A stretch of 64,000 nt of DNA from contig DDWL01000026.1 in the NCBI GenBank assembly GCA_002345675.1, forward strand, positions 62,001 to 126,000, read 5' to 3'. The stretch is from Bacteroidales bacterium UBA2287 (GTDB taxonomy: Bacteria; Bacteroidota; Bacteroidia; Bacteroidales; Tenuifilaceae). A model generated the notes under the pieces. That model saw nothing but the letters and a program-made list of their open reading frames with translations, was not told the DNA's origin and did not search any database. Made by a program: the position numbers and the translations under genes. This document shows positions 1-8,713 of the stretch, piece by piece. Within the stretch, counting starts at the first letter, position 1. Every line of letters begins with the position of its first letter.

Positions 1-2481
1 CGCGGAGCTTTCCGCAAGCGTATTATCGAAATGGGATTTATCCGTGGGAAAAAGGTAACCGTAGTAAAAAATGCTCCTCTAAAGGATCCCATTGAGTACT
101 CCATAATGGGCTACGAAGTTTCGTTACGACGAACCGAAGCTTCGCTAATTGAAGTTGTTACGCTCGACGAAGCTCGCGAACTTGTAACTCAAGCATATAA
201 TGGTACAAACACCACCTTTTCCGAGTCGGAGGTTATTAAAACGGGGGCAAAGGTTGTTAGCAAGGTTATAAATGTTGCCCTTGTGGGGAATCCAAATTCT
301 GGTAAAACAACACTTTTCAATATTGCCTCGGGAGCTCGCGAGCATGTAGGAAATTATAGTGGTGTTACTGTCGACTCAAAAGCGGCTCGTTTTAAGCATA
401 AGGGCTACACATTTAATATTACCGACCTGCCAGGAACATACTCGTTAACAGCATACACTCCCGAAGAATTATATGTTCGCCGTTTCATTCACGAGCAAAA
501 GCCCGACGTGGTTATTAACGTAGTTGCGGCATCGAACCTCGAGCGAAACCTCTACCTAACCACGCAGCTAATCGACATGGACATAAAGGTTGTGGTTGCG
601 CTAAACATGTTCGACGAGCTTCAGGCACAAGGCGATAACTTCGACTACAAGGAACTTGGTAAAATGATTGGTATTCCATTTGTTCCTACCGTTAGTTCGA
701 AAGGGAAAGGCATAAATGAGCTTTTCGATACCATAATAAACGTTTATTCCGATAAGGAAAAAACGCTTCGGCATATTCACCTAAACTACGGCGAGCATAT
801 TGAACGCGCAATTGCGGCCATTCAGAGTCAAATAAAAACAGTTGAAAACGAGACCTTAACCATTCACTACTCGTCACGTTTTCTTGCAACTAAACTTCTC
901 GAGAGGGATAAAAGAGCGCACTCAATACTTAAATCGGCAACAAATTATGCCGATATAAAACGAATTGCCGAAGAGCAAATAAAAGCTCTCGAAGATATTT
1001 ACAAAGAGGATTCGGAAACGCTACTTACCGATGCCAAGTATGGTTTTATTGCTGGTGCGCTAAAGGAAACCTATCGCGAGGGCACCATAAAACGGCGACA
1101 AAGCACCGAAACAATTGACACATTTATGACCCACAAGGTTTTTGGATTTCCAATTTTCCTTTTCTTTATGTGGCTCATGTTTTACGCAACTTTTAGGGTT
1201 GGTGCTTACCCAATGAACTGGATTGACCAAGGAGTTAGCTGGATAAGCAGCCTTGTTAGCACCTATATGCCCAGTGGGGCATTTAAGGATTTGCTTGTCG
1301 ATGGAATAATAAGCGGAGTTGGTAGCGTAATTGTTTTTCTTCCCAATATTCTTATCCTCTTCTTCTTTATTTCACTACTCGAGGATACAGGCTATATGGC
1401 GCGTGCAGTGTTTATTATGGATAAACTTATGCACCGCATTGGACTACACGGCAAATCGTTTATCCCCCTAATTATGGGATTTGGCTGCAATGTTCCCGCC
1501 ATTATGTCGACACGTACCATTGAGAATCGAAATAACCGAATGGTTACAATTCTCATAAATCCCTTTATGTCGTGCAGCGCACGATTACCGGTTTACGTAC
1601 TAATACTTAGCGCATTTTTCCCTCGTAGTGCAGGAAGTATGCTGTTTGTAATTTACCTCATTGGGGTGAGCTTTGCCATAATATTTGCCATAATATTCAA
1701 AAAAACGCTGTTTAAAGGCGACGACGTTCCATTTGTTATGGAGCTGCCTCCATACCGTATCCCAACCCTTCACTCAACCCTAAACCATATGTGGCGAAAG
1801 GGTTCGCAGTACCTTAAAAAAATGGGAGGAATTATACTTGTTGCCGTAATTTTGATATGGGCTTTGGGCTACTACCCAAAAAATGTTGAGTATAGCCGCA
1901 ATTACGACGCAATTGCCCAATCGATTGAGCAGGAGTATAATTCTGAAATTGAACTGCTTTCAGCAGAAAATACAGTTAATAGAGACCAACTAATTGTTGA
2001 AATGAACTCGAAAATTGCCGAACAGCATAATCAAAAGGATGCCGAGCGTCAGTCGAAGTCGTACCTTGGAAAATTAGGGCAGTTTATTGAGCCTGTAATT
2101 CGCCCTTTGGGTTTCGACTGGAAAATGGGGGTAAGCCTCCTTTCGGGAATTGCAGCCAAGGAAATTGTTGTAAGCACCCTTGGGGTGCTAATGCAGGCTG
2201 GCGAAAATGTTGACGAAACTAGCCAAACCCTAATACATAAGTTAAAATCGGAAAAGCACAGCTACGGCGTTAAAATTGGACAGCCAATTTTTACACCACT
2301 TACGGCCTTGTCGTTTTTAATGTTTATTCTAATTTATTTTCCTTGCGTTGCCGTAATAGCAGCCATTAAAAAGGAGGCTGGTAGCTGGAAATGGGCCGCA
2401 TTTACAATGGGCTACACTACCCTGCTGGCATGGTTAGTTGCATTTGCTGTTTATCAGGGAGGGAGTTTGTTGGGGTTTTAA
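1..2481 (+). CDS. feoB: Ferrous iron transporter FeoB with fused FeoA domain (5' partial)
   Basis: GTP-driven Fe(II) importer of the inner membrane. The reading frame is open from base 1 and encodes FeoA-like sequence before the first ATG at 31, so the gene begins outside the window and is a FeoA-FeoB fusion, as is common in Bacteroidota. Counting from that ATG, an SH3-like FeoA segment ends near residue 45. The G domain follows with P-loop GNPNSGKT (86-93), DLPG and NMFD motifs. The C-terminal half has the two Gate-type membrane blocks, including a GFGCNVPAIMSTRTIENR-like segment, and ends in hydrophobic helices. A Cys-rich FeoB partner gene follows downstream. Identity is certain; only the true start is missing. 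Confidence 0.96.
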   Translation, partial: RGAFRKRIIEMGFIRGKKVTVVKNAPLKDPIEYSIMGYEVSLRRTEASLIEVVTLDEARELVTQAYNGTNTTFSESEVIKTGAKVVSKVINVALVGNPNSGKTTLFNIASGAREHVGNYSGVTVDSKAARFKHKGYTFNITDLPGTYSLTAYTPEELYVRRFIHEQKPDVVINVVAASNLERNLYLTTQLIDMDIKVVVALNMFDELQAQGDNFDYKELGKMIGIPFVPTVSSKGKGINELFDTIINVYSDKEKTLRHIHLNYGEHIERAIAAIQSQIKTVENETLTIHYSSRFLATKLLERDKRAHSILKSATNYADIKRIAEEQIKALEDIYKEDSETLLTDAKYGFIAGALKETYREGTIKRRQSTETIDTFMTHKVFGFPIFLFFMWLMFYATFRVGAYPMNWIDQGVSWISSLVSTYMPSGAFKDLLVDGIISGVGSVIVFLPNILILFFFISLLEDTGYMARAVFIMDKLMHRIGLHGKSFIPLIMGFGCNVPAIMSTRTIENRNNRMVTILINPFMSCSARLPVYVLILSAFFPRSAGSMLFVIYLIGVSFAIIFAIIFKKTLFKGDDVPFVMELPPYRIPTLHSTLNHMWRKGSQYLKKMGGIILVAVILIWALGYYPKNVEYSRNYDAIAQSIEQEYNSEIELLSAENTVNRDQLIVEMNSKIAEQHNQKDAERQSKSYLGKLGQFIEPVIRPLGFDWKMGVSLLSGIAAKEIVVSTLGVLMQAGENVDETSQTLIHKLKSEKHSYGVKIGQPIFTPLTALSFLMFILIYFPCVAVIAAIKKEAGSWKWAAFTMGYTTLLAWLVAFAVYQGGSLLGF

Positions 2482-2526
2482 GTTATTGAGTTAATTGGTT
2501 GCACTTCGACTTCGCTCAGTGTAAAA

Positions 2527-2601
2527 TTGGTTGATTGGTTGATTGGTTGATTGGTTGATTGAGTTGATTGAGTTGATTGGATGTTGGATATTGGATATTG
2601 G
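2527..2601. repeat. 8-9 base tandem repeat after feoB
   Basis: The 229-base gap after feoB holds about four copies of an 8-base unit (ggttgatt), two 9-base variants (gagttgatt) and then two ttggatat units. Just before it, at 2502-2520, is the sequence cacttcgacttcgctcagt, a form of a short cactt...agtg element that recurs in altered form near 12415-12440. No open frame here looks coding. It belongs to the family of low-complexity intergenic repeats seen elsewhere in the window. Confidence 0.75.
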
Positions 2602-2710
2602 TATGTTAATAAATCCGTGGTTATCTGTTTTATCAGTGTCATCTGTGTTCTATCAAGAAAACTGAACAAATTTCACTTTTAAACGTTAAAAAAGTATAAT
2701 TCGTAATAGT

Positions 2711-2863
2711 ATGTTTCAGGAAGTATTAGCTTTGCTCGTGGTTTTTTCGGCAGTTGTATATGCTGGTTTTGGTATTTACAATGCGGTTTTACCAAGTAAA
2801 TCGAACGCTTCGGGCTGCGCAGGTTGCGCCTCGGGGGGGTGTGAGGTTAAAGGAATTAAGTAG
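2711..2863 (+). CDS. FeoB-associated Cys-rich membrane protein
   Basis: A 50-residue protein: one N-terminal transmembrane helix (about residues 5-25) followed by a short tail with three cysteines in a C-A-G-C-A-S-G-G-C arrangement. This matches the small FeoB-associated Cys-rich proteins that often follow feoB and are thought to assist Fe(II) uptake. The position supports this: it is the first gene after feoB, and the next ATG is 5 bases past its stop. A longer overlapping frame beginning at 2754 has no such features and was not chosen. The role is inferred from family and context. Confidence 0.8.
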   Translation: MFQEVLALLVVFSAVVYAGFGIYNAVLPSKSNASGCAGCASGGCEVKGIK

Positions 2864-2868
2864 AAAAA

Positions 2869-3336
2869 ATGAAGACGCTAAAGAAAATTGCAACACTTTT
2901 CATTACCCTTCAACTGGTTTTTGCAGTTGTTGGCTTTAGCGTATATTACCATATTTGCAGCTGCAAAAACACCATTACAGCATCGGTTCTTGTTGAGGAA
3001 TCGTGCTGCGATCATCACAAAACGGTTGCTAAAAGTTGCTGTGATAACGAAAGTAAAAGCGAAACAGCAAGTTGTCACAATAAAAGCGAGAAGGATTGCA
3101 AATGCAAAACCGAGGTAACGGTTTTGAGTATCGACAATTCTTTTACTCCGTCGTACACATATGTTAACTTTCAGCCTATTGGCGTCGACACTAATATCGA
3201 CTTTAGCAGCATAATTTGTGAGTCTGTTAACGACAATTTAAATTTAAATCAATTTACCGTTGAGCCCCCACCCAAATGGGGCAAGGCACTTGTAATATCC
3301 CATTGCTCCCTTAAAATTCCATTCCCCATTTCGTAG
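2869..3336 (+). CDS. HYC_CC_PP family secreted protein
   Basis: A 155-residue protein with an N-terminal hydrophobic signal or anchor segment (residues 1-25) and an exported part rich in Cys, His and Lys. It shows the pattern that names the family: YHICSC near residue 28, CCDHH and further CC pairs at 44-70, and PPP near the C-terminus. Such proteins are found in Bacteroidota next to TonB receptors and heavy-metal-domain proteins, which is the arrangement here. The many thiol and imidazole groups suggest binding of a soft metal such as copper. That function is inferred, not shown. Confidence 0.75.
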   Translation: MKTLKKIATLFITLQLVFAVVGFSVYYHICSCKNTITASVLVEESCCDHHKTVAKSCCDNESKSETASCHNKSEKDCKCKTEVTVLSIDNSFTPSYTYVNFQPIGVDTNIDFSSIICESVNDNLNLNQFTVEPPPKWGKALVISHCSLKIPFPIS

Positions 3337-3472
3337 CATTGGAGCCATTTCTGGCTCTTGAAGTATCCTATTTTGTCTTATTGAATTAGTTCTTGAGTTT
3401 ACTGTTTTCAGGTGTATTGTAGTTTACTCATTTTAAAAATTGGCATTTATGCAATTTTTAAAACACTCTGTG

Positions 3473-3490
3473 ACCCGATAACTATCGGGT
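3473..3490. repeat. Dispersed palindrome acccgat-aact-atcgggt
   Basis: Seven-base arms around a four-base loop. The reverse complement of the same core recurs near 31606-31618 and, in imperfect form, near 31511-31528. It lies between the HYC_CC_PP gene and the TonB receptor and has no T-run, so it is listed as a dispersed repeat rather than a terminator. Confidence 0.6.
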
Positions 3491-3560
3491 TCTGTGCATC
3501 TCTTTCACTTTAAACTCTGTGTTTAATTTTTTAAGACTTTCATTTTAAAAACTTCAGGCT

Positions 3561-5765
3561 ATGAAAACACTATTTTTTATAACGTCAATATTTCAATTGC
3601 TGGCATTCAGCGCAATGTCGCAAAACCTTACAGGACATATTCACGAAAAAAATGCCGATAACGACGAAATGCCACTTGTTGGCGTAAACGTTTATTGGCT
3701 TAACACTACCATTGGCACAACTACCGATGCCGACGGATATTTCACCATTGCAAAACCAAGCAAGGCCGACCATAAACTTGTAATTAGTTTTGTTGGCTAT
3801 GCAACCGACACCATTTTGGTGAAAAGCAGTAATTACCATATAATGCATACACTTAAGGAAAGTCAGTCGCTCGAAAGCGTAACCATTACTGGTAGCGCAA
3901 AAGGGGCGCATTTCGACCGTTTAAGTCCAATTCAAACTCAGCTAATAACCTCAACTGAGCTGAAGAGAGCAGCATGCTGCAACCTTTCGGAAAGCTTCGA
4001 AACCAATGCCTCGGTCGACGTTTCGTATAGCGATGCTGTTACCGGAGCAAAGCAAATTCAGCTTCTTGGACTGGCTGGCGTTTACAGCCAAATTCAAATT
4101 GAAAATGTTCCTGCGGTTAAAGGGCTGGCTTCGGCATTTGGTTTGGGCTACATTCCTGGCTCGTGGATGGAGTCGATTCAGGTTTCGAAGGGCACTGCAT
4201 CAGTTGCTAACGGTTACGAAAGTATTACAGGGCAGGTAAATGTGGAATTCAAAAAGCCCGATGACCCCGAAAAGTTTCACTTTAATGGCTATGTTAATAG
4301 TTTAGGAATGACCGAGTTTAATTCGAATTTAAGCTTTGAGGTAACCCCAAAAATTGGAACAATGGTTTTGGCTCATGTCGAAAAAATGGGTACTCAAATA
4401 GACCATAACCACGACACGTTCCTCGACCACCCATTAATTGAGCAGTACCATATTTTTAACCGCTGGAAATATCAGGGCGAAAACCTCGAGTCGCAGGTTG
4501 GCGTTAAGGTGCTGTCGGAAAACCGAATTGCAGGACAAACAACAATGCACGAAGAGCAATTTCCTACGCATTTCGGAATTGATGCTAAAAATCGACGGGT
4601 CGATGGGTTCTTTAAAATGGGCTACATTTTCGACAGGCCAGCTACAACGGTAGGCTTTATTGGTTCGTTTTTAAACCATACGCAGGAGTCGGTTTTTGGG
4701 CAAAAAGTTTTTAATGCCAAACAGCAAAGTTTTACTGGCAATATCATTTTCCTTACCTATATTGGGCGAACAAACCATTCCATAAAAACTGGTATAAACA
4801 TTAATGTCGATAATATTGACGAAAACCTGAACTCTACGAGTTTTGCTAGGGAAGAAATTGTTCCAGGGGTTTATGCCGAATACTCGTACAAATGGATGGA
4901 AGATTTTACGCTAATGACAGGTATTCGGTACGACAGGCACAACCTGTTTGGCAACATGGTTACTCCACGTATTCACACTCGATACCAAATTATTCCTCAG
5001 CTACAGTTTAGGGCTAGTGCTGGAAAAGGATACCGATTACCCGTAATAATTACCGAAAACCTTCACCTTTTGGCAAGCTCGCGGCAAATTATTGCCAACG
5101 AAACAATTCAACTCGAAGAAGCTTGGAACTACGGAATTAATGCTACCCAAAGGTACAAAGTGGCTGGCAAGGAGCTAACCATAAGCACCGACTACTACCG
5201 AACCGAGTTTGTAAATCAGTTAATTGTCGATTTGGACAGCAACCCATCGGAGGCTATTTTCGGAAACCTCAATGGCAAATCGTACTCCAACAGCTATCAA
5301 GTTGAATTATCGTACAGCCCAATTGAACGGTTCGATATTTTAGCTGCATACCGCTTTAACGATGTTAAGCAAACGGTTGCCGGACAGTTGGAAGACAAGC
5401 CGCTTGTTAGCCGCTATAAAGGATTGATAACCATGGGCTATAAAACGCCGCTACGCAAATGGCAATTCGATTACACAGTGCAGCTTAACGGCGGAGGTCG
5501 ATTACCCAGCACACAAAACTTGCCCATAGAATTCCGAATGGGCGAAACATTCCCTGCCTACACCATAATGAATGCTCAAGTTACTAAGCTATTTCGAAAA
5601 TGGGAGGCTTACATTGGGGTCGAAAACATTACCGACTTTAAGCAGAAGCACCCCATTATTGATGCAGGTAATCCCTATGGTTCAAACTTCGACGCCTCAA
5701 TGGTTTGGGGCCCATTAACAGGGCGAAAAATCTATGTGGGTTTCCGATTGGCAATTCTGAAATAA
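3561..5765 (+). CDS. TonB-dependent receptor, probable metal-linked outer-membrane transporter
   Basis: A 734-residue outer-membrane receptor that would import a ligand using TonB energy. A signal peptide (residues 1-20) is followed by a CarboxypepD_reg-like beta-sandwich (about 22-105), a plug domain (about 115-235, with the QLLGL...ENVPA...SIQVSKG pattern typical of plugs) and a 22-strand-type barrel ending in an aromatic-basic C-terminus. It lies 27 bases before an HMA-domain gene and after a HYC_CC_PP gene. Receptors in this context are usually assigned to copper or another metal, or a metal chelate. The substrate cannot be read from the sequence. Confidence 0.9.
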   Translation: MKTLFFITSIFQLLAFSAMSQNLTGHIHEKNADNDEMPLVGVNVYWLNTTIGTTTDADGYFTIAKPSKADHKLVISFVGYATDTILVKSSNYHIMHTLKESQSLESVTITGSAKGAHFDRLSPIQTQLITSTELKRAACCNLSESFETNASVDVSYSDAVTGAKQIQLLGLAGVYSQIQIENVPAVKGLASAFGLGYIPGSWMESIQVSKGTASVANGYESITGQVNVEFKKPDDPEKFHFNGYVNSLGMTEFNSNLSFEVTPKIGTMVLAHVEKMGTQIDHNHDTFLDHPLIEQYHIFNRWKYQGENLESQVGVKVLSENRIAGQTTMHEEQFPTHFGIDAKNRRVDGFFKMGYIFDRPATTVGFIGSFLNHTQESVFGQKVFNAKQQSFTGNIIFLTYIGRTNHSIKTGININVDNIDENLNSTSFAREEIVPGVYAEYSYKWMEDFTLMTGIRYDRHNLFGNMVTPRIHTRYQIIPQLQFRASAGKGYRLPVIITENLHLLASSRQIIANETIQLEEAWNYGINATQRYKVAGKELTISTDYYRTEFVNQLIVDLDSNPSEAIFGNLNGKSYSNSYQVELSYSPIERFDILAAYRFNDVKQTVAGQLEDKPLVSRYKGLITMGYKTPLRKWQFDYTVQLNGGGRLPSTQNLPIEFRMGETFPAYTIMNAQVTKLFRKWEAYIGVENITDFKQKHPIIDAGNPYGSNFDASMVWGPLTGRKIYVGFRLAILK

Positions 5766-5792
5766 CAGCAATCAAAATAAACTAAAAAAATT

Positions 5793-6005
5793 ATGAGCAC
5801 ACTAAAGTTTAAAGTTGAAAAGATGAAATGCAACGGATGCGAGAATGCAATTCATAGCGGGCTATCGGAGATTGATGGCATAGAAAATGTAGCTACCGAC
5901 TTGGCTTTGAAAATGGTAACTGTAACTTTTAGCAAGAATGTAACTGAAACTGAAATTTCATCGAAACTCAAGGCAATAGGCTATGAGGGAATTTTAGTAA
6001 AGTAG
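5793..6005 (+). CDS. Heavy-metal-associated (HMA) domain protein, CopZ-like
   Basis: A 70-residue cytoplasmic protein made of a single ferredoxin-fold HMA domain. The metal-binding loop is KMKCNGCENAI (residues 10-20) with the CxxC pair. Proteins of this kind carry Cu(I) to P-type ATPases or regulators. No P-type ATPase lies in the window, so its partner is unknown. It starts 27 bases after the TonB receptor and is probably co-transcribed with it. Confidence 0.88.
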   Translation: MSTLKFKVEKMKCNGCENAIHSGLSEIDGIENVATDLALKMVTVTFSKNVTETEISSKLKAIGYEGILVK

Positions 6006-6012
6006 GAAGAAT

Positions 6013-6150
6013 GGTGATAGGTGATAGGTGATCGGTGATAGGTGATCGGTAATCGGTTCTCAGTTGTCGGTTCTCAGTTTTCAGTTTTCTGACTTCCGTC
6101 TTCGGTCTTCGGACTTCGGTCTTCGGACTTCGGACTTCGGACTTCGGACT
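6013..6150. repeat. Low-complexity tandem repeats between the two HMA genes
   Basis: The first part (6013-6056) repeats ggtgatag or ggtgatcg. The last part (6092-6150) is eight or so units of a 7-base cttcgga/cttcggt repeat. Read on the minus strand the array gives a repetitive peptide (EVRSPKTEVR-like) with no sign of selection, so it is not treated as a gene. The block separates the cytoplasmic and exported HMA proteins. Confidence 0.8.
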
Positions 6151-6187
6151 AAATAACTCAATAACATAATAACTAAACAACTCAAAC

Positions 6188-6562
6188 ATGAAAACAACAA
6201 AAACAATTGCCGCCTTTGCCTTTATAGCAATGATGCTGGTAGGTGCAAGCACCGAAGTTAAAGCCCAAAAGGGTAACGAGAAAACAGTTGTAATCGAAGC
6301 GTCGATGACCTGCGACAACTGTAAAAAGAAAATTGAACGCGATATAGCTTTCGAAAAAGGGGTTAAATCGGTTGAGGCCAATGTTGAAACCAAAAAGGTT
6401 ACCATTAGCTACGAAGCAGATAAGAATAGCGACGAAAAACTTACTAAGGCTGTCGAAAAACTTGGCTACACCGCTAAGGTTGTAACACCCAATGTTGCTG
6501 CTCCTGAAGCAAAAAAGGACGATTGCCCAAAGAAATCGGACGGTTGCTGCGGAAAGAAGTAA
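6188..6562 (+). CDS. Exported HMA-domain protein with Cys-rich tail
   Basis: A 124-residue protein with a signal peptide (about residues 1-27), one HMA domain with MTCDNCKKKIE (CxxC, near 39-49), and a charged C-terminal tail ending in DDCPKKSDGCCGKK. The export signal puts the metal-binding domain in the periplasm. The tail adds three more cysteines and may bind further metal. It closes the metal gene cluster and is followed by a strong terminator hairpin. Family assignment is firm; the metal is inferred to be copper or a similar soft ion. Confidence 0.88.
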   Translation: MKTTKTIAAFAFIAMMLVGASTEVKAQKGNEKTVVIEASMTCDNCKKKIERDIAFEKGVKSVEANVETKKVTISYEADKNSDEKLTKAVEKLGYTAKVVTPNVAAPEAKKDDCPKKSDGCCGKK

Positions 6563-6587
6563 CCCTTTTAAGTTTCTTCTTTACTAG

Positions 6588-6619
6588 AAATGCCTTGAAG
6601 AAATTCGGGGCATTTTTTT
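6588..6619 (+). terminator. Rho-independent terminator with GAAA loop
   Basis: A 12-base-pair stem (arms 6588-6599 and 6604-6615, two G-U pairs) closed by a GAAA tetraloop and followed by a T-run to 6619. It lies 25 bases after the exported HMA gene and ends the metal cluster. Confidence 0.85.
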
Positions 6620-6690
6620 ATTCATATATCTCACAATCAAACTTACTGCTTCGACTTTCTTTTTAACTTTGAATTTTACGTTTCCAAATT

Positions 6691-7275
6691 ATGACAAACC
6701 TATTTTTAGTTTTTATTTCGAGTATTTACTTGTTACTGCCAATTAACAGCAGTAACCGAAACGATATTTCTTCGATTCAACTTACAAAAATTGGCAACTT
6801 TGGCGAGTGGCGAAAAGAAAGACCCGGAGTTCCTGCCCACCACCACACGGGAATTGACATAATGCGACCAACCAAAAACTACGAAAACGAACCAATATTC
6901 CCAATTGCCAATGGCAAAGTTATAAGCGTTAGAACCGATGGTCCGTACGCCCAAATAATTATTGAACATTGGTTAAACGGCATAACCGTTTGGACACTTT
7001 ACGAGCATATTGCAGGAGTTAGGGTTAGCGTTAACGACAATGTAACGCCCCAAAAACCTATTGCACGTTTTATGAATCGAAATGAGCTCGATAAGTACGG
7101 CTGGCAATTCGACCATTTTCACCTTGAGGTGATGAAAGTTAAGCCTCAGCAAATAAAACCCACACTAAAGCACCCCGAACGTTTTTTCAATGCGTACTCC
7201 TTAGTTTGCTTCACCTCCAACGATTTAAATAGGTACTACTTCGACCCATTGGACTTTTTAAAGGAGCATGTTTGA
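6691..7275 (+). CDS. Secreted M23-family (LytM-like) peptidase
   Basis: A 194-residue protein with an N-terminal signal peptide (residues 1-20). Zinc-peptidase motifs of family M23 are visible: HTGID with H52 and D56, LYEH with H106, and DHFHLEV with H142 and H144. M23 enzymes cut peptidoglycan cross-links or act on periplasmic protein targets. The protein is a minimal single-domain form without LysM or coiled-coil parts. It stands alone, 71 bases after a terminator. Activity is likely because the metal ligands are kept; the substrate is unknown. Confidence 0.82.
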   Translation: MTNLFLVFISSIYLLLPINSSNRNDISSIQLTKIGNFGEWRKERPGVPAHHHTGIDIMRPTKNYENEPIFPIANGKVISVRTDGPYAQIIIEHWLNGITVWTLYEHIAGVRVSVNDNVTPQKPIARFMNRNELDKYGWQFDHFHLEVMKVKPQQIKPTLKHPERFFNAYSLVCFTSNDLNRYYFDPLDFLKEHV

Positions 7276-7359
7276 ACTAAATAAAATTACTCCACTACGT
7301 TTAAAACAAATTCGCACTTTTACTGTTTAACATACAATTAATCAGCAAAATAAACAAAA

Positions 7360-8394
7360 ATGAATAAAATAGTTTTAGTTACTGGCGGAACAGGCTACAT
7401 TGGCTCGTGGGTTGTAAAATACTTGCTCGAAAAGGGCTACTCGGTTAGGGTAACCGTACGCGACAAATCGAAAACCTATAAGTACCAGCATCTTTTCGAT
7501 ATTGCCAAAAACGTAAACGGAAATTTAGAGGTTTACAATGCCAACCTGCTAACCGAAGGATCGTTCGATGAGCCAGCCAAAGGCGCCGATGCCATTATGC
7601 ATATTGCATCACCCTTTACGCTCCGATTTAAGGATGCACAAAAGGAACTTATCGACCCAGCGCTAAAGGGTACACGCAATGTGCTTAACGCTGCTACAAA
7701 ATCGGGAACAGTTAAAAGAGTTATACTTACCTCAAGTGTTGCAGCTGTTCATGGCGATAATATTGATATGGCTGAGCAAGGTTTAACCGAGTTTACCGAA
7801 GCACAGTTTAACACAACGAGTTCGGCAACCCACCAACCCTACTCCTACTCCAAGGTACTTGCCGAAAAGGAAGCTTGGAAAATTGCTCAAACTCAAAACC
7901 AGTGGAAATTGGTGGTAATTAACCCATCGTTTGTAATGGGGCCTTCGCTGGCCAACACCAGCGACTCCGAGAGTTTAAACTTTATGAAGGACATACTAAA
8001 AGGCAAATTCTTTTTTGGAGCTCCCGACCTCACGTTTGGCTTTGTCGATGTGCGTGATGTTGCCCTAGCCCACATTCTAGCACTCGAAAACGAAAGTGCC
8101 GAAGGTCGTCACATTTTAGCCGAACGCACAACCGATTTTATGGGCTTAGCTGCAATAATTACCAAACTTTACGGTAAAAAGTACAAAATGCCCATGATGA
8201 CTGCACCAAAGTTTATGCTATACTTAATAGGTGGCTTTTTTGGGGTAACATCGAATTTTGTAAAACGAAATGTAGGCTACCCAATAAAATTAAACACCAG
8301 CAAAAGCAAAGAAAAACTAGGCTTAACCTACCATAATTTGGACGAAACGGTTAAGGACATGGTAGAACAGTTGGTGAAACAAAAAGTTGTTTAG
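7360..8394 (+). CDS. NAD(P)-dependent epimerase/reductase of the extended SDR family (DFR-like)
   Basis: A 344-residue Rossmann-fold protein. The nucleotide-binding motif GGTGYIGSWV is at residues 8-17 and the catalytic YxxxK is in YSYSKVLAEK (near 161-170) with an upstream LTSSVAAVHG serine segment. The pattern resembles dihydroflavonol 4-reductase-like aldehyde or ketone reductases. It has its own spacing on both sides and no pathway neighbours, so the substrate is unknown. Confidence 0.85.
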   Translation: MNKIVLVTGGTGYIGSWVVKYLLEKGYSVRVTVRDKSKTYKYQHLFDIAKNVNGNLEVYNANLLTEGSFDEPAKGADAIMHIASPFTLRFKDAQKELIDPALKGTRNVLNAATKSGTVKRVILTSSVAAVHGDNIDMAEQGLTEFTEAQFNTTSSATHQPYSYSKVLAEKEAWKIAQTQNQWKLVVINPSFVMGPSLANTSDSESLNFMKDILKGKFFFGAPDLTFGFVDVRDVALAHILALENESAEGRHILAERTTDFMGLAAIITKLYGKKYKMPMMTAPKFMLYLIGGFFGVTSNFVKRNVGYPIKLNTSKSKEKLGLTYHNLDETVKDMVEQLVKQKVV

Positions 8395-8451
8395 CCTAAT
8401 ATTTTGAAAACACTACAGTCTTTCCCATTTTTTTTCGATATTTGTTGAGCC

Positions 8452-8459
8452 TACTTTTG
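8452..8459 (+). promoter_or_regulatory. -7 box TACTTTTG before small membrane gene
   Basis: Perfect match to the Bacteroidota TAnnTTTG -7 element, with a T-rich stretch about 20 bases upstream in the -33 position. It lies 23 bases before the ATG at 8483. It overlaps a possible GTG start at 8459 and so argues against that start. Confidence 0.65.
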
Positions 8460-8482
8460 TGGGCTCAATTAATTATATAACT

Positions 8483-8668
8483 ATGAGAAATCGAAACTAC
8501 CATGAAAACGGCCCTGCTGGTGCCGTTTACGGTCTTGGACTTATTGGTGCCGCAGTGTACTACATTTCAACTGCCACAACATTTTGGTTGGGTGTTTTAG
8601 GCTTTCTTAAAGCCATTGTTTGGCCTGCCTTTTTGGTTTATGGCGCACTAAAAAACCTGGGTTTGTAA
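8483..8668 (+). CDS. Small two-helix membrane protein
   Basis: A 61-residue protein beginning MRNRNYHENGP, with two hydrophobic segments (about residues 10-27 and 34-55) separated by a short polar turn. An in-frame GTG 24 bases earlier lies inside the predicted -7 box, so the ATG is preferred. It resembles small conserved Bacteroidota membrane proteins without known function. A real gene is likely because of the promoter and clean frame. Confidence 0.65.
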   Translation: MRNRNYHENGPAGAVYGLGLIGAAVYYISTATTFWLGVLGFLKAIVWPAFLVYGALKNLGL

Positions 8669-8713
8669 CCTAGTGCAAACCATACTATTTGTAATTGCCC
8701 TAGAGTATAACCT

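Noticed and set aside
2527..6150. Tandem arrays as possible CRISPR
   Set aside because: Units of 7-9 bases follow each other directly with no unique spacers and no cas genes are present.
5968..6405. Long minus-strand open frame giving EVRSPKTEVR-like repeats
   Set aside because: It is a product of the 7-8 base tandem repeats and lies across a real HMA gene on the other strand.
8459..8482. GTG start for the small membrane protein
   Set aside because: It overlaps the predicted -7 box, so the transcript would not include it.
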